Notes: generated by a model not told the origin, from the letters alone. Positions 16,535 through 26,070 are shown, counted from the first letter of the stretch. The stretch is DNA of 38,467 nt from Treponema sp. (GCA_016283615.1 JAEENG010000209.1:1-38467), one strand, 5' to 3'. Numbers and translations: made by a program.

Positions 16535-16915
16535 TTACATACGGCGAGTCTTGCGTGGACGGCATCCATTGTGTGGAATTGGAGTAACATCAGAAATTGA
16601 TTTTACTTTAAGTCCAAGCGATCCAAGAGCGCGTACTGCGTTTTCACGGCCCATTCCTGGTCCCTTAACGAATACGTGTACTTCACGCAAGCCATAGCTT
16701 ACTGCTTTCTGTACAGCTGTTTCAGCAACTGACTGTGCAGCAAATGGAGTCGATTTTTTTGCTCCACGGAAACCAAGTCCGCCAGAAGATGCCCATGAAA
16801 GAGCATTTCCGTTCAAGTCTGTAATTGTTACGATAGTATTGTTGAACGTAGCCTGGATATATACGTTTCCTTCGTATACGCTCTTCTTTTCCTTTCGTTT
16901 TTTTACGGTAGCCAT
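16535..16915 (-). CDS. rpsK: 30S ribosomal protein S11
   Basis: S11 lies on the platform of the small subunit near the Shine-Dalgarno helix and helps form the mRNA exit. The 126-residue protein shows the typical [53 protein letters not shown] and the C-terminal [19 protein letters not shown] 16915 has GGAGG upstream, 20 bases after rpsM ends. It precedes the 146-base structured spacer before rpoA. Confidence 0.98.
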   Translation of the reverse strand: MATVKKRKEKKSVYEGNVYIQATFNNTIVTITDLNGNALSWASSGGLGFRGAKKSTPFAAQSVAETAVQKAVSYGLREVHVFVKGPGMGRENAVRALGSLGLKVKSISDVTPIPHNGCRPRKTRRM

Positions 16916-16935
16916 TAATTAATTCCTCCGCCTTA

Positions 16936-17307
16936 TCAGACAGCCTTTTTCTTGTTAGCAACAGTCTTCTTCTTACCTTTGCGAGTACGTGAGTTAGTGC
17001 GTGTGCGCTGACCACGAACTGGCAAGCCTTTTCGATGACGAAGACCACGATAGCAACCAATGTCCATAAGACGTTTAATGTTAAGACCAATTTCAGAGCG
17101 AAGGTGACCTTCAACCTTGTACTCTGCATCAATCAAAGCACGAAGTTTTGCCTGCTCATCCTGATCAAGATCATTCATCATCTTGGTAGGTTCAATCTTA
17201 CATTTTTCGCAAATCGTTTTTGCAGATGAACGACCGATACCGTAAATATAAGTCAATGCAACAACGACATGTTTATTAGGGAGGTCAACTCCCGCAATTC
17301 GAGCCAT
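16936..17307 (-). CDS. rpsM: 30S ribosomal protein S13
   Basis: S13 is in the head of the small subunit, touching the P-site tRNA and forming bridges to L5. The 123-residue protein begins [20 protein letters not shown] and contains [35 protein letters not shown] and the basic tail [20 protein letters not shown], which reaches the tRNA. ATG 17307 lies 10 bases after the rpmJ stop. Confidence 0.98.
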   Translation of the reverse strand: MARIAGVDLPNKHVVVALTYIYGIGRSSAKTICEKCKIEPTKMMNDLDQDEQAKLRALIDAEYKVEGHLRSEIGLNIKRLMDIGCYRGLRHRKGLPVRGQRTRTNSRTRKGKKKTVANKKKAV

Positions 17308-17317
17308 CTGTTACTCC

Positions 17318-17431
17318 TTAACCCTGTCTCTGCTTATGTTTTGGGTTTGAACAAATGATACGGACGATTCCGTTTCTTTTGATAACCTTACATTTGTCGC
17401 AGATGGGCTTTACGCTGGTTCGTACTTTCAT
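17318..17431 (-). CDS. rpmJ: 50S ribosomal protein L36, zinc-binding form
   Basis: A 37-residue gene read directly from the sequence. The product starts [20 protein letters not shown] and ends [11 protein letters not shown]. Zinc ligands Cys11, Cys14, Cys27 and His32 mark the C+ form of L36, which binds 23S rRNA at the base of the L7/L12 stalk region. ATG 17431 has a GGGGGA ribosome binding site. It lies between secY and rpsM with no infA or map beside it, unlike the arrangement in many Firmicutes. Confidence 0.96.
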   Translation of the reverse strand: MKVRTSVKPICDKCKVIKRNGIVRIICSNPKHKQRQG

Positions 17432-17455
17432 AAAAGTCCCCCTGGGAATGTGTTG

Positions 17456-17497
17456 AACCCGAATCATGGCAATTCGCAATGAATTACAATTCGGGTT
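17456..17497 (-). promoter_or_regulatory. Hairpin in the secY-rpmJ spacer
   Basis: AACCCGAAT (17456-17464) and ATTCGGGTT (17489-17497) form a perfect 9-bp stem. A 24-base interior can fold again through AATTC/GAATT. No U-tract follows, so it is more likely an RNA structure that affects processing or translation than a terminator. TATATT/TATAAC-like sequences just upstream on the minus strand could also be a promoter. Confidence 0.45.
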
Positions 17498-17569
17498 ATA
17501 AAATATACCACATATTCCCTTGTTTGTTCTATAGAAATTTGTTAAAAATTTGCAAGAATTTGCGAAATT

Positions 17570-18904
17570 CTACAGATTTCTTGAACGTAATTTACCCTTC
17601 TTTACAAGACCTTCTGAGTGATGCATTTTAAGAAGAGCTTCAATCTGGCTCATAGTATCCAAATCAACACCAACCAGAATTAACAGAGAAGTACCACCCA
17701 TCAACATAGCAATTGACTGTGGGAACTTGAATGCAATCTGAATGATTGTTGGTAATACAGCGATAGCTGCAAGATACAAAGAACCTGGCAACACGAGACG
17801 GTTCAAAACCTTCTGCATGTATTCTTCTGTTTTGTCGGTACGGATTCCAGGAATGGAACCACCGTTTTCACGAATGTTCTTTGCGATTTCTGTGGGGTTC
17901 AGGGTTACCTGTGTGTAGAAGTATGCAAAGAATACGATCAAAAGAACCAATAAAACATTATATGTTAAACCAGTCGGCTGAAGTAAATATGCCAGCTTAG
18001 AAACCCATCCTGCTGACGCACCACTTGAACCTACACTGGAAATAATCTGGAGCGGGAAAGTCAAGAACGATGATGCAAAGATTACCGGAATAACTCCCGA
18101 CGGATTAATTTTAAATGGAATATAAGTACTCTGTCCACCGTACATTTTTCGGCCAACTACGCGTTTAGCATAGTGAACTGGAATTTTACGTTCGCCGGAC
18201 TGTTCATATACTACAAGTGCAATTATTCCAAAGAACATGAGAATAACTACGATTACTGCAACTGCGTTGATTTCGTGGCTGCGAACTTTTGATACAAGTT
18301 CAATAACAGCGTGTGGAAGACGAGCAACGATACCTGCGAAAATGAGAATTGAAATTCCGTTTCCGATACCGTGTGCTGTAATCTGATCACCGAGCCATAC
18401 TGTAATCATGGCACCAGTAGTAACAGTGAGCATTGCAAGCAGCTTAAATGCAAGCTGATTATCCAGAATCATTGCTCCTGGAATACTGTTTGCATAAACA
18501 GTTACAGCAAGGGACTGAATCAAACATACAAATACTGTACCAATTCTTGTCCAAGCTGCAAATTTGCGCTGACCTCCATCCTCCTGAACGATACGTTTAA
18601 GAGAAGGGAAGATAATCAGCGCAAGCTGCAAAATAATCTGTGTTGAGATGTATGGCATTACACCAAGCATGAACACAGAGAAATTTGAGAATGCACCACC
18701 GGCAAAGAAGTCCATATAACTAGCAAATGCGTTCTGACCGTTCTTCGCAAGGTCGTTGAAGTACTGAACAAGTGCTCCAGCGTTGATACCAGGGATAGTA
18801 AGAACACATCCCAAGCGGTATATTGCGAGAATAGCCAAAGTAAAGAGCAGTCTGTTTCTGAGCTCTTTAATTCTAAACATATTTACAATCGGATTGTTTG
18901 CCAT
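17570..18904 (-). CDS. secY: Protein translocase subunit SecY
   Basis: SecY forms the protein-conducting channel in the inner membrane with SecE and SecG. The 444-residue protein has about ten hydrophobic segments. Family signatures include LAIYRLGCVLTIPGIN in the first segment, GVMPYISTQIILQL, GNGISILIFAGIV, RKIPVHYAKRVVGRKMYGG in the large cytoplasmic loop, and FYTQVTLNPTEIAKNIRENG. ATG 18904 follows GGAGA. It lies 21 bases downstream of rplO, as in the usual spc operon, and 138 bases before rpmJ, with a hairpin in that spacer. Confidence 0.98.
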   Translation of the reverse strand: MANNPIVNMFRIKELRNRLLFTLAILAIYRLGCVLTIPGINAGALVQYFNDLAKNGQNAFASYMDFFAGGAFSNFSVFMLGVMPYISTQIILQLALIIFPSLKRIVQEDGGQRKFAAWTRIGTVFVCLIQSLAVTVYANSIPGAMILDNQLAFKLLAMLTVTTGAMITVWLGDQITAHGIGNGISILIFAGIVARLPHAVIELVSKVRSHEINAVAVIVVILMFFGIIALVVYEQSGERKIPVHYAKRVVGRKMYGGQSTYIPFKINPSGVIPVIFASSFLTFPLQIISSVGSSGASAGWVSKLAYLLQPTGLTYNVLLVLLIVFFAYFYTQVTLNPTEIAKNIRENGGSIPGIRTDKTEEYMQKVLNRLVLPGSLYLAAIAVLPTIIQIAFKFPQSIAMLMGGTSLLILVGVDLDTMSQIEALLKMHHSEGLVKKGKLRSRNL

Positions 18905-18925
18905 GTGTGTCTCCGGTACTTATTG

Positions 18926-19393
18926 TTATTTAGTTTCGCTTTCAGCAGCAGTTTCTTTAACTGAACCACCAGCTTTTTCGATCTTGGCTTTTGCAGAAGC
19001 AGAAACCTTATCTACAGCAACGGTAAGTTTTTTAGTCAAATCACCTGTACCAAGAATCTTAACAGAAGCATCGATCTTGCTGATCAATCCTTTTGCCAAA
19101 AGTGATTCGTTGTTAACAGTGTCACCAGCTGAAAACTTTTCTTCAAGAAGAACAACATTCACTACTGAATATTCCTTCTTGAACGGGTAATTAGAGAAAC
19201 CGCGGTGTGCAATACGGCGGTATAAAGGCATCTGTCCACCTTCGAAACCGATGTATGTTTTGCCACCAGAACGAGACTGCTGTCCCTTGTTTCCTTTTCC
19301 TGCAGTTGTTCCACGACCTGATGAAGAACCGCGGCCAACAATGCGTCTTTTCTTGTTAGCACCTTCTGGTGCGCTCAAAATAAAATCTGCCAT
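18926..19393 (-). CDS. rplO: 50S ribosomal protein L15
   Basis: L15 is a late-assembling large-subunit protein with a long extension into the 23S rRNA. The 155-residue protein has the Gly/Arg-rich N-terminal region (KKRRIVGRGSSSGRGTTAGK, then GNKGQQSRSGG), then FEGGQMPLYRRIAHRGFSNY and a globular C-terminal domain ending in an acidic KETAAESETK. Its ATG overlaps the rpmD stop as TAATG, so the two should be translationally coupled. Confidence 0.97.
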   Translation of the reverse strand: MADFILSAPEGANKKRRIVGRGSSSGRGTTAGKGNKGQQSRSGGKTYIGFEGGQMPLYRRIAHRGFSNYPFKKEYSVVNVVLLEEKFSAGDTVNNESLLAKGLISKIDASVKILGTGDLTKKLTVAVDKVSASAKAKIEKAGGSVKETAAESETK

Positions 19394-19578
19394 TATTTTA
19401 CTTCCTCGATAGTAATCAGGTGTGATACAGCATCAGCCATTCCGAGAACAGCTGGGGTTGCTTCCAACACATTTGAAGAGTTGATCTTTTTAAGACCAAG
19501 ACTGCGAACAGTTGCTACTTTTGCAGGTTTCTGTCCGATTGTACTTCTTACGAGAGTAACTTTAATTTTCTTAGCCAT
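19393..19578 (-). CDS. rpmD: 50S ribosomal protein L30
   Basis: A 61-residue large-subunit protein starting MAKKIKVTLVRSTIGQKPAK with the family motif TVRSLGLKKINS. I use ATG 19578. The in-frame GTG at 19590 would overlap the end of rpsE and make the protein longer than the usual 60 or so residues, and the GGGG just before ATG 19578 fits as a ribosome binding site. It starts two bases after the rpsE stop and overlaps rplO at TAATG. Confidence 0.95.
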   Translation of the reverse strand: MAKKIKVTLVRSTIGQKPAKVATVRSLGLKKINSSNVLEATPAVLGMADAVSHLITIEEVK

Positions 19579-19580
19579 GA

Positions 19581-20096
19581 TTAACCCCACATTTCCTGCA
19601 GAGATTTACCTCTGTTAGCTGCAACAGCCTTTGCATCCATAAGATTTTCAAGAGCTGAGAATGTTGCACGTACTACATTGACTGGGCTTGATGAACCCAA
19701 CGACTTAGAAATAACGTCTGTTGCTCCAATTGCATCCATGATTGCGCGAACCGGACCACCTGCGATGATTCCAGTACCGGCACAAGCTGGTTTTAACAAG
19801 ATTGAAGAACTCTTGTATTTTCCAAGCATTTCGTGTGGAAGAGTACCATTCTTTACAGGAACTGTAATGAGGTTTCTCTTAGCCTTGTCAATGCTCTTTC
19901 TAATAGCTTCAGATACGTCATTAGCTTTACCAAAACCGTATCCTACGCGACCTTTTCCATCGCCTACAACTGTAAGAGCTGAGAATGACATACGGCGTCC
20001 ACCTTTTACGGTTTTAGCTGTACGATTCAATCTTACGAGCTTTTCAACGAATTCCTTCTGTTCTTTTTCTTTATCGAACTTATTCTGGCGTTCCAT
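19581..20096 (-). CDS. rpsE: 30S ribosomal protein S5
   Basis: S5 is at the mRNA entry and contributes to decoding fidelity. The 171-residue protein shows LVRLNRTAKTVKGGRRMSFS, VVGDGKGRVGYGFGKANDV, a double-stranded-RNA-binding-like N-terminal domain, and KPACAGTGIIAGGPVRAIMD in the C-terminal domain. ATG 20096 is eight bases downstream of the rplR stop. Confidence 0.98.
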   Translation of the reverse strand: MERQNKFDKEKEQKEFVEKLVRLNRTAKTVKGGRRMSFSALTVVGDGKGRVGYGFGKANDVSEAIRKSIDKAKRNLITVPVKNGTLPHEMLGKYKSSSILLKPACAGTGIIAGGPVRAIMDAIGATDVISKSLGSSSPVNVVRATFSALENLMDAKAVAANRGKSLQEMWG

Positions 20097-20104
20097 AGAG
20101 TCTC

Positions 20105-20467
20105 CTAGAAAATGATCCCGGCTTTACGAGTTCCATCTGCAAGGGCTTTTACAACACCATGATACAGATATCCGTTGCGGTCAAAAACTACAGTTGTAAT
20201 TTTCTTGTCCTGAAGACGTTTTCCAAGAGCTTCACCGATTTTAGCGGCACCTTCTACATTAGGTTTGATGCCGGCAAATTCTTTTTCCAGAGTGGAAATA
20301 GAAGCCAATGTAACGCCTTCTTCATCATCAATTACCTGAGCGTAAAGATTACAGTTGCTGCGTGTTACAGTTAAACGTGGGCGAGCAGCTGTTCCGTAAA
20401 TAGTCTTACGAATATGAACTTTACGATGCAGGCGCTTTCTTGCTTTATCATTAAGTTTCTTAAACAT
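20105..20467 (-). CDS. rplR: 50S ribosomal protein L18
   Basis: L18 binds 5S rRNA with L5 and forms part of the central protuberance. The 120-residue protein has [20 protein letters not shown], the [20 protein letters not shown] segment and the C-terminal [20 protein letters not shown], all typical. It sits 10 bases downstream of rplF. Confidence 0.98.
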   Translation of the reverse strand: MFKKLNDKARKRLHRKVHIRKTIYGTAARPRLTVTRSNCNLYAQVIDDEEGVTLASISTLEKEFAGIKPNVEGAAKIGEALGKRLQDKKITTVVFDRNGYLYHGVVKALADGTRKAGIIF

Positions 20468-20477
20468 ATGCTACACC

Positions 20478-21017
20478 TTATTTTACGCCGGTCTTTCCGA
20501 CTTTGCGTCTAATTGTTTCGTTTTCATAGCGGATACCCTTTCCTTTGTAAGGTTCCGGCATACGCAATTTACGAATCTGAGAACTGAATTCTCCGACCAA
20601 CTGTTTATCAATACCGGAAATTGTAACCTTACCTGCAGCATCAGCTGTAACAGTAAGACCTTCCGGAATCAAAGCGATAAAGTCAGAAGAATAACCAAGG
20701 TTCATAACCAGGTTCTTTCCCTGAACTTCAGCTCTGTAACCTACACCATTGATTATAAGTGACTTGCTGAAACCAGCAGTAACACCTGTAACCATATTGT
20801 GGATCAATGCGCGGTACAAACCATGAGCTGCACCAGCTGCTTTTGATTCATCTACCGGTTTTACAGTAAGAGTACCGTCTTTAACTTCTACAGTCACTTT
20901 GTCATTGATGTGCTGTTTAAGTTCACCTTTTGGTCCCTTAACTGAAATTTCACCAGCATTAACTGTGATTGTAACTCCTGCAGGAATAGTAACAGGAAGC
21001 TTACCAACTTTAGACAT
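20478..21017 (-). CDS. rplF: 50S ribosomal protein L6
   Basis: L6 lies near the factor-binding site and the sarcin-ricin loop, where elongation factors dock. The 179-residue protein has the tandem L6 domains, starting MSKVGKLPVTIPAGVTITVN, with INGVGYRAEVQGKNLVMNLG in the middle and the C-terminal signature PEPYKGKGIRYENETIRRKV. The gene begins 12 bases after rpsH ends, behind a GGAGG ribosome binding site. Confidence 0.98.
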   Translation of the reverse strand: MSKVGKLPVTIPAGVTITVNAGEISVKGPKGELKQHINDKVTVEVKDGTLTVKPVDESKAAGAAHGLYRALIHNMVTGVTAGFSKSLIINGVGYRAEVQGKNLVMNLGYSSDFIALIPEGLTVTADAAGKVTISGIDKQLVGEFSSQIRKLRMPEPYKGKGIRYENETIRRKVGKTGVK

Positions 21018-21029
21018 GTCTTCCTCCTA

Positions 21030-21428
21030 TTACCAAACTTTGCAAACGAGTTCTCCGCCGATCATTTTTTCGCTTGCTTTCTTACCGGTTGTTACACCAG
21101 AAGAAGTTGAAACGATCAATGTACCGTATCCGTTAAGAACACGTGGCAGATCTTTGTAACCTGAATAAATGCGGCGGCCCGGTGTTGAGATTTTTTCAAT
21201 ACCGTGAATAACCGGAGCATTAGCTTCGTCGTATTTCAGGAAAATACGGATGATCGAACGACCTTCTTCCTGTACTTTCTTGAAGTTCTTAATATAACCT
21301 TCTGTTTTAAGGATCTTAACAATTTCAAGCTTGAGCTTAGATGTTGCAACATCTACTTTCTCGTGGCGAGCCTGAACAGCGTTGCGAACCTTAGTAAGCA
21401 TATCTGCTATTGGGTCTGATGCACTCAT
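21030..21428 (-). CDS. rpsH: 30S ribosomal protein S8
   Basis: S8 binds helix 21 of 16S rRNA and, in E. coli, also represses the spc operon by binding its mRNA. The 132-residue protein has [20 protein letters not shown], the [20 protein letters not shown] core and the C-terminal [20 protein letters not shown] signature. A GGAGG ribosome binding site precedes ATG 21428, 13 bases after rpsN. Confidence 0.98.
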   Translation of the reverse strand: MSASDPIADMLTKVRNAVQARHEKVDVATSKLKLEIVKILKTEGYIKNFKKVQEEGRSIIRIFLKYDEANAPVIHGIEKISTPGRRIYSGYKDLPRVLNGYGTLIVSTSSGVTTGKKASEKMIGGELVCKVW

Positions 21429-21441
21429 TCTACTTCCTCCA

Positions 21442-21627
21442 CTACCAACTTGATTTTGTTACGCCTGGTAAAAGGCCTTCGCTTGCCAACTTGCGGAAGC
21501 AGACACGACACATCTTAAACTTACGCAAATATCCGCGTGGACGACCACAAATCTGACATCTGTTATAGCTGCGAGTGCTATAGCGAGGTGTACGATTTGC
21601 TTTGATAATCATTGATTTCTTAGCCAT
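21442..21627 (-). CDS. rpsN: 30S ribosomal protein S14, type Z (zinc-binding)
   Basis: A 61-residue short, zinc-binding S14 in the head of the small subunit. Cys24, Cys27, Cys40 and Cys43 (CQICGRP, CRVCFRK) form the zinc site that is lost in the longer C- form. The C-terminus [11 protein letters not shown] is standard. It lies 10 bases after rplE. Confidence 0.98.
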   Translation of the reverse strand: MAKKSMIIKANRTPRYSTRSYNRCQICGRPRGYLRKFKMCRVCFRKLASEGLLPGVTKSSW

Positions 21628-21637
21628 GATTCCTCAC

Positions 21638-22189
21638 CTACTTTCTGAAAGGCATTCCGAACTTGGTAAGCAATGCACGACCTTCAGCATCTGTGCGAGC
21701 GCTTGTTACAATCGAGATGTTCATACCAGCAATCTTAACGATTTTGTCGAAGTCGATTTCTGGGAAGATAATCTGTTCTGTAATACCAAGAGAGAAATTT
21801 CCGTGTCCGTCAAAACCTGTTGCTTTGATTCCGCGGAAATCCTTAACACGAGGTAATGCTACATTGATAAGGCGGTCCAAGAATTCATACATAATTGTTC
21901 CGCGCAATGTAACCATTACACCAACTTCATTGCCCTCACGAAGTTTAAAGTTAGCAATACTCTTCTTAGCCTTAGTCTTAACAGCGTGCTGTCCAGTAAT
22001 CTGACTCAAATCAGTTACTGCGGCGTCAAGGAGTTTCTTGTTAGTGAGAGCTTCGCCAACACCCATGCTTACTACTACTTTTTTGATAGCAGGAATCTGC
22101 ATTACGGATGTGTATCCGAGTTCTTTAAAGAGCTCTGGTGCGATAGTGTCCTTATAGACTTTCTTAAGCCGTGGTACGTACTTATCCAT
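21638..22189 (-). CDS. rplE: 50S ribosomal protein L5
   Basis: L5 binds 5S rRNA and bridges to S13 in the head. From ATG 22189 the product is 183 residues ([20 protein letters not shown]), the usual family length. An in-frame upstream start at 22216 would overlap rplX by 28 bases and add nine non-family residues. Conserved stretches are [41 protein letters not shown] and [20 protein letters not shown]. Start and rplX stop overlap as TAATG, indicating translational coupling. Confidence 0.97.
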   Translation of the reverse strand: MDKYVPRLKKVYKDTIAPELFKELGYTSVMQIPAIKKVVVSMGVGEALTNKKLLDAAVTDLSQITGQHAVKTKAKKSIANFKLREGNEVGVMVTLRGTIMYEFLDRLINVALPRVKDFRGIKATGFDGHGNFSLGITEQIIFPEIDFDKIVKIAGMNISIVTSARTDAEGRALLTKFGMPFRK

Positions 22190-22503
22190 TACAGTGCTTC
22201 TCCACACTTGCGGCAAACGCGAGTTTTCTTGTCGCCGCTAATTTTATAGCCAATTTTTGTCGGACCGCATTTTTTACATACGATCGCGATATTTGAGATG
22301 TTCAGCGGAGCTTCAATCTCTACGATTCCGCCCTGATCCTGCTGTGAGCGCTTTCTCATGGCCTTTTTAACCATGTTTACGCCAGATACAATTACTGCAT
22401 CCTTTTTAGCGATAACGCGTACAACAGATCCACGCTTACCTTTGTCTTTTCCAGCGATTACCTGTACAGTATCGTCTTTACGGATTTTAAATTTCTTTTC
22501 CAT
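22189..22503 (-). CDS. rplX: 50S ribosomal protein L24, zinc-binding C-terminus
   Basis: L24 is an assembly initiator of the large subunit. The 104-residue protein carries a KOW motif ([20 protein letters not shown]) and two CxxC pairs (Cys76/79 and Cys97/100, CKKCG and CRKCG), a zinc-ribbon-like tail seen in one class of bacterial L24. ATG 22503 has AAGGAG at a good distance; the TTG at 22509 is too close to it. Confidence 0.96.
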   Translation of the reverse strand: MEKKFKIRKDDTVQVIAGKDKGKRGSVVRVIAKKDAVIVSGVNMVKKAMRKRSQQDQGGIVEIEAPLNISNIAIVCKKCGPTKIGYKISGDKKTRVCRKCGEAL

Positions 22504-22515
22504 ATTCAATACTCC

Positions 22516-22884
22516 TTACAGAACCTCTGGAGCGAGTGATACGATCTTCATAAAGTCCATATCACGAAGCTCGCGTGCTACAGGTCCGAAAATACGTTTT
22601 CCTTTTGGGTTTTTATCAGCATCAACGAGAACGCAAGCGTTGTCATCGAAACGGATATAAGTTCCATCAGGACGGCGGTATTCTTTCGATACACGAACGA
22701 TTACAGCCTTTTCTACTGAACCTTCTTTAATTGTAGATGTAGGAATGGCTTCCTTAACAGCTACAACAACAATGTCACCGATTCCGGCATATCGGCGGTG
22801 TGAGCCACCGAGAACCTTGATTACCTGAACAAGTTTGGCACCAGAGTTATCAGCAACATTCAATTTTGATTGCATCTGCAGCAT
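22516..22884 (-). CDS. rplN: 50S ribosomal protein L14
   Basis: L14 sits at the subunit interface and is where silencing factor RsfS binds in other bacteria. The 122-residue protein is standard: [60 protein letters not shown] and [26 protein letters not shown] precedes ATG 22884. There is a 17-base gap to rpsQ. Confidence 0.98.
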   Translation of the reverse strand: MLQMQSKLNVADNSGAKLVQVIKVLGGSHRRYAGIGDIVVVAVKEAIPTSTIKEGSVEKAVIVRVSKEYRRPDGTYIRFDDNACVLVDADKNPKGKRIFGPVARELRDMDFMKIVSLAPEVL

Positions 22885-22901
22885 TTTCTAACTCCTTAAG
22901 C

Positions 22902-23177
22902 CTAACGTGCTCTTTCAATTACTTCTGCAAGTCTCCAGCATTTATCTTTGCTGATTGGACTGCATTCAATGATGCGAACTGTGTCACCAATGTGTGCATC
23001 GTTCTTTTCATCATGTGCCTTACACTTCTTAGTACGTGTAACATATTTCTTATAAAGTGGATCCATACGCTTTGTGTTGATTGAAACAACGATGGTTTTG
23101 TCCATTTTGTCGCTTGTTACGATACCAACAAATGAGCGTTTAGCTCCCTTTTTAGTCTGAACTTCCTGTTCTGCCAC
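22902..23177 (-). CDS. rpsQ: 30S ribosomal protein S17
   Basis: S17 is a primary 16S rRNA binder in the body of the small subunit. The 91-residue protein has [40 protein letters not shown] and [20 protein letters not shown]. It starts with GTG at 23177, seven bases after GGAG. A short non-family N-terminal extension (about 12 residues, [12 protein letters not shown]) precedes the S17 core. Confidence 0.97.
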   Translation of the reverse strand: MAEQEVQTKKGAKRSFVGIVTSDKMDKTIVVSINTKRMDPLYKKYVTRTKKCKAHDEKNDAHIGDTVRIIECSPISKDKCWRLAEVIERAR

Positions 23178-23187
23178 GGGTCAGCTC

Positions 23188-23400
23188 CTACTTAGTCTGT
23201 CCGGCAATTTCTTTTGCACGGATGAGCGTATTGAGTGTCGCAATTTCGCGGCGCATTGTACGCTTCTGCATCGGGTTATCTACATGGCCCATTACCATCT
23301 GGAAACGGAGGTCCATGTATTTTTGTTTCATGTCATTGCGTTCAGCTACCAACTCAGCGTAAGACATTTCTTTTACATTCTTTTTCTTTGAATTAGCCAT
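23188..23400 (-). CDS. rpmC: 50S ribosomal protein L29
   Basis: L29 lies beside the exit tunnel, near the trigger factor and SRP docking site. The 70-residue helical protein has MSYAELVAERNDMKQKYMDL, RFQMVMGHVDNPMQKRTMRR and IATLNTLIRAKE. The spacing to rplP and rpsQ is 10 bases on each side. Confidence 0.97.
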   Translation of the reverse strand: MANSKKKNVKEMSYAELVAERNDMKQKYMDLRFQMVMGHVDNPMQKRTMRREIATLNTLIRAKEIAGQTK

Positions 23401-23410
23401 ATCTTACTCC

Positions 23411-23827
23411 TTAGTCAATTGTAGGTTTGAATGCAATTTTTGTTCTGATTGGGAGCTTAGCAGCTGCAAGCGTAAGAGCTTCTTCTGCAAGCTTAATATC
23501 AATTTCACCAACTTCAAACAGGATTACACCTGGTTTAATGTTTGCTGCCCAGAATTCTGGAGAACCTTTACCCTTACCCATGCGGACTTCCGATGGTTTT
23601 TTAGTAATTGGTTTGTCTGGGAATACACGCAACCATACTTTACCTTTACGTTCAAGTTTACGGTTGATAGCAACACGAGCTGCTTCGATATGGCGAGCCT
23701 GAAGCCATACTGGTTCAAGAGCTACGAGAGCGATCTTGCCAAAATCGATATTGTTTGCACGTGTAGCGTTTCCTTTAACTTTACCGCGCTGTACCTTACG
23801 GTGAATAACTCTTTTAGGACTAAGCAT
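23411..23827 (-). CDS. rplP: 50S ribosomal protein L16
   Basis: L16 contacts A-site tRNA and is needed for peptidyl transfer and late assembly. The 138-residue protein starts MLSPKRVIHRKVQRG and has WLQARHIEAARVAINRKLER, WLRVFPDKPITKKPSEVRMG, KGSPEFWAANIKPGVILFEV. It begins five bases after rpsC ends. Confidence 0.98.
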   Translation of the reverse strand: MLSPKRVIHRKVQRGKVKGNATRANNIDFGKIALVALEPVWLQARHIEAARVAINRKLERKGKVWLRVFPDKPITKKPSEVRMGKGKGSPEFWAANIKPGVILFEVGEIDIKLAEEALTLAAAKLPIRTKIAFKPTID

Positions 23828-23832
23828 TTACG

Positions 23833-24579
23833 TTACTCCTTTGAAGAATCTGCGCGAGCAGGGCGTTTAGCTTTTGAACCGTCAGCCTGACCACGATTCT
23901 GTCTTGGTCTGCGAACAAGCTGTCCAGCATCTTCATTCTTTTCATGACCGTAGTTCATTCCGTTGTAAACCCATACTTTAATACCGATTTTTCCGTATGT
24001 TGTATGAGCTTCGAATGTACCGTAATCGATGTCTGCACGGAGAGTGTGGAGAGGAACACGTCCTTCCTTATGCTCTTCTGAGCGACTCATATCGGCACCA
24101 CCGAGACGTCCTGACAAACGAATCTTGATTCCCTGTGCTCCGCCTTTCATAGCGTTTGATGAAGCCTGTTTGAGGGCCTTGCGGAATGAACCGCGTCCTG
24201 CAAGCTGGCGTCCAACGTTCTGTGCAATAAGTGACGCATTGATGTCGGCACGTTTAACTTCCTTGATCTTAATCTGAACTTTCTTAGTCAACTGTGCCTG
24301 GATTTCTGCGCTGATCTTTTCGATATTTGCACCTTTCTGTCCAATAATAACACCTGGGCGTGCTGTGTGAATTACAATTGTAACACGCTGAGGGTGACGA
24401 ATAATTTCGATTTCTGCAATGTCTGCATTCTGGCATTCTGGTAAAGCTGTTACCATCTTGCGGATTTTAATATCTTCAAGAACCAGGTCTGCATAGTCAC
24501 GAGGACCTGCATACCAGCGAGACTGCCAAGTCTTGTTAATTCCAAGACGCAAACCGATAGGATTTACTTTCTGACCCAC
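23833..24579 (-). CDS. rpsC: 30S ribosomal protein S3
   Basis: S3 forms part of the mRNA entry channel with helicase activity together with S4 and S5. The 248-residue protein starts at GTG 24579 (read as [20 protein letters not shown]), seven bases after GGGGG. The upstream in-frame start at 24606 would put nine unrelated residues ahead and overlap rplV. The KH domain carries [14 protein letters not shown], and the C-terminal domain has [18 protein letters not shown] and [19 protein letters not shown]. The final 25 or so residues are an Arg/Lys-rich tail. Confidence 0.97.
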   Translation of the reverse strand: MGQKVNPIGLRLGINKTWQSRWYAGPRDYADLVLEDIKIRKMVTALPECQNADIAEIEIIRHPQRVTIVIHTARPGVIIGQKGANIEKISAEIQAQLTKKVQIKIKEVKRADINASLIAQNVGRQLAGRGSFRKALKQASSNAMKGGAQGIKIRLSGRLGGADMSRSEEHKEGRVPLHTLRADIDYGTFEAHTTYGKIGIKVWVYNGMNYGHEKNEDAGQLVRRPRQNRGQADGSKAKRPARADSSKE

Positions 24580-24580
24580 T

Positions 24581-24937
24581 TTATTCCCCCGCCTTCTCGT
24601 CAACAATGACGGTGATATGACACATACGCTTTAAGAGCTGATCTGCACGGCCGCGAGCGCGGAACCATACTCTCTTAAGTCTTGGACCTTCGTCAATGCG
24701 AATTTCCTTAACATAAAGCGAATCTTCATCAAGTTTCTTGTTAGCATACAAAGCGTTTGCAACAGCTGATTTAAGAGTACCTTTAATCAACTCTGCACCC
24801 TTCTGTGGCATGTTATCAAGAATTGCCATAGCCTCAGAGCAAGACTTCTGATTGATTACATGAGCTACAGGGCGAACCTTTGTAGGAGATGCAATCAGGA
24901 ATTTTGTAGTGGCTACATAACCTTTATTTTCTGCCAT
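24581..24937 (-). CDS. rplV: 50S ribosomal protein L22
   Basis: L22 lines the peptide exit tunnel, and its beta-hairpin reaches the constriction where macrolides bind. The 118-residue protein starts at ATG 24937 behind AAGGTGG; a GTG at 24946 lies inside that ribosome binding site. Visible landmarks are [40 protein letters not shown] and [20 protein letters not shown]. It ends one base before the GTG of rpsC. Confidence 0.97.
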   Translation of the reverse strand: MAENKGYVATTKFLIASPTKVRPVAHVINQKSCSEAMAILDNMPQKGAELIKGTLKSAVANALYANKKLDEDSLYVKEIRIDEGPRLKRVWFRARGRADQLLKRMCHITVIVDEKAGE

Positions 24938-24948
24938 CGTATCCACCT

Positions 24949-25230
24949 TTACTTAGCACCAGCGCCTTTGTCTGTGCCGCCATGTCCCTTGAACGTACGA
25001 GTTGGAGCAAATTCGCCGAGCTTGTGGCCAACGAGATTTTCAGTAACGTATACAGGAATCCATGACTTACCATTGTAAACACTGATTGTGTTTCCAACCA
25101 TTTCTGGAATGATTGTAGAGCAGCGAGAATATGTTTTGATCATTTTCTTGTCTGACTCTTTATTCATTTCAATTACTTTCTTGTAAAGACTCTTTTCAAT
25201 AAAAGGTCCTTTCTTAACTGATCTTGACAT
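24949..25230 (-). CDS. rpsS: 30S ribosomal protein S19
   Basis: S19 is in the head of the small subunit next to S13 and touches the large subunit. The 93-residue protein shows [40 protein letters not shown], and the C-terminal [20 protein letters not shown]. It lies 15 bases after rplB and 11 bases before rplV. Confidence 0.98.
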   Translation of the reverse strand: MSRSVKKGPFIEKSLYKKVIEMNKESDKKMIKTYSRCSTIIPEMVGNTISVYNGKSWIPVYVTENLVGHKLGEFAPTRTFKGHGGTDKGAGAK

Positions 25231-25245
25231 TGTTAACTACTCCTA

Positions 25246-26070
25246 CTACTTCTTACGGCGTGAAACAATGAAACGGTTAGAAGGCTTTCTCTTATTGCGA
25301 GTCTTATAACCTCTACAAGGCTGACCCCAAGGAGTAACTGGGTTACGTCCTTTACCAGCACCTTCACCACCACCAAGTGGATGATCAACTGGGTTCATAG
25401 CCATACCACGAACGGTAGGTCTAATACCGAGCCAGCGACTGCGTCCGGCTTTACCAAGCTGAGTGTTCATACGATCTTCGTTTCCAACTACACCGATTGT
25501 TGCATAGCATTTGCCAAGAACACGGCGTGTTTCACTTGAAGGAAGACGAATGATTACATATTCACCATCTTTAGCTGCTACGAGAGCAGATGCACCTGCA
25601 GAGCGGGCAAGCTGTCCACCACGGCCAAGTGTAAGTTCGATGTTGTGAACTGTAAATCCTACAGGAATAGCTTCAAGAGGAAGTGCATTTCCAACAGTTG
25701 GAGCTGCATTTTCGCCAGACATGATTTTCTGTCCAACTACAAGACCTTTTGGAGCGATAATATAGCGTTTTTCGCCGTCTGCATAATAGATCAAAGCAAT
25801 GTTAGCACTGCGGTTTGGATCATATTCGATTGAACGAACAGTTCCAGGAATACCGTGCTTGTTGCGTTTGAAATCAATTACGCGATACTTTCTTTTGTGT
25901 CCGCCGCCCTGATGACGTACAGAAATACGTCCACCAGCACCGCGACCACCGTTTGATTTAAGACCTGATACCAGACTTTTTTCGGGTTTATCGGTTGTCA
26001 GTTCTTCTCTTACCAAATCAATACGGGTACGTGTACCTGCTGTATATGGTTTAAAAACTTTAAGAGCCAT
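25246..26070 (-). CDS. rplB: 50S ribosomal protein L2
   Basis: L2 is essential for subunit association and the peptidyl-transferase centre. The 274-residue protein shows [40 protein letters not shown], and the conserved [20 protein letters not shown] with its histidine, followed by [14 protein letters not shown] 26070 lies 25 bases after rplW. Confidence 0.98.
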   Translation of the reverse strand: MALKVFKPYTAGTRTRIDLVREELTTDKPEKSLVSGLKSNGGRGAGGRISVRHQGGGHKRKYRVIDFKRNKHGIPGTVRSIEYDPNRSANIALIYYADGEKRYIIAPKGLVVGQKIMSGENAAPTVGNALPLEAIPVGFTVHNIELTLGRGGQLARSAGASALVAAKDGEYVIIRLPSSETRRVLGKCYATIGVVGNEDRMNTQLGKAGRSRWLGIRPTVRGMAMNPVDHPLGGGEGAGKGRNPVTPWGQPCRGYKTRNKRKPSNRFIVSRRKK

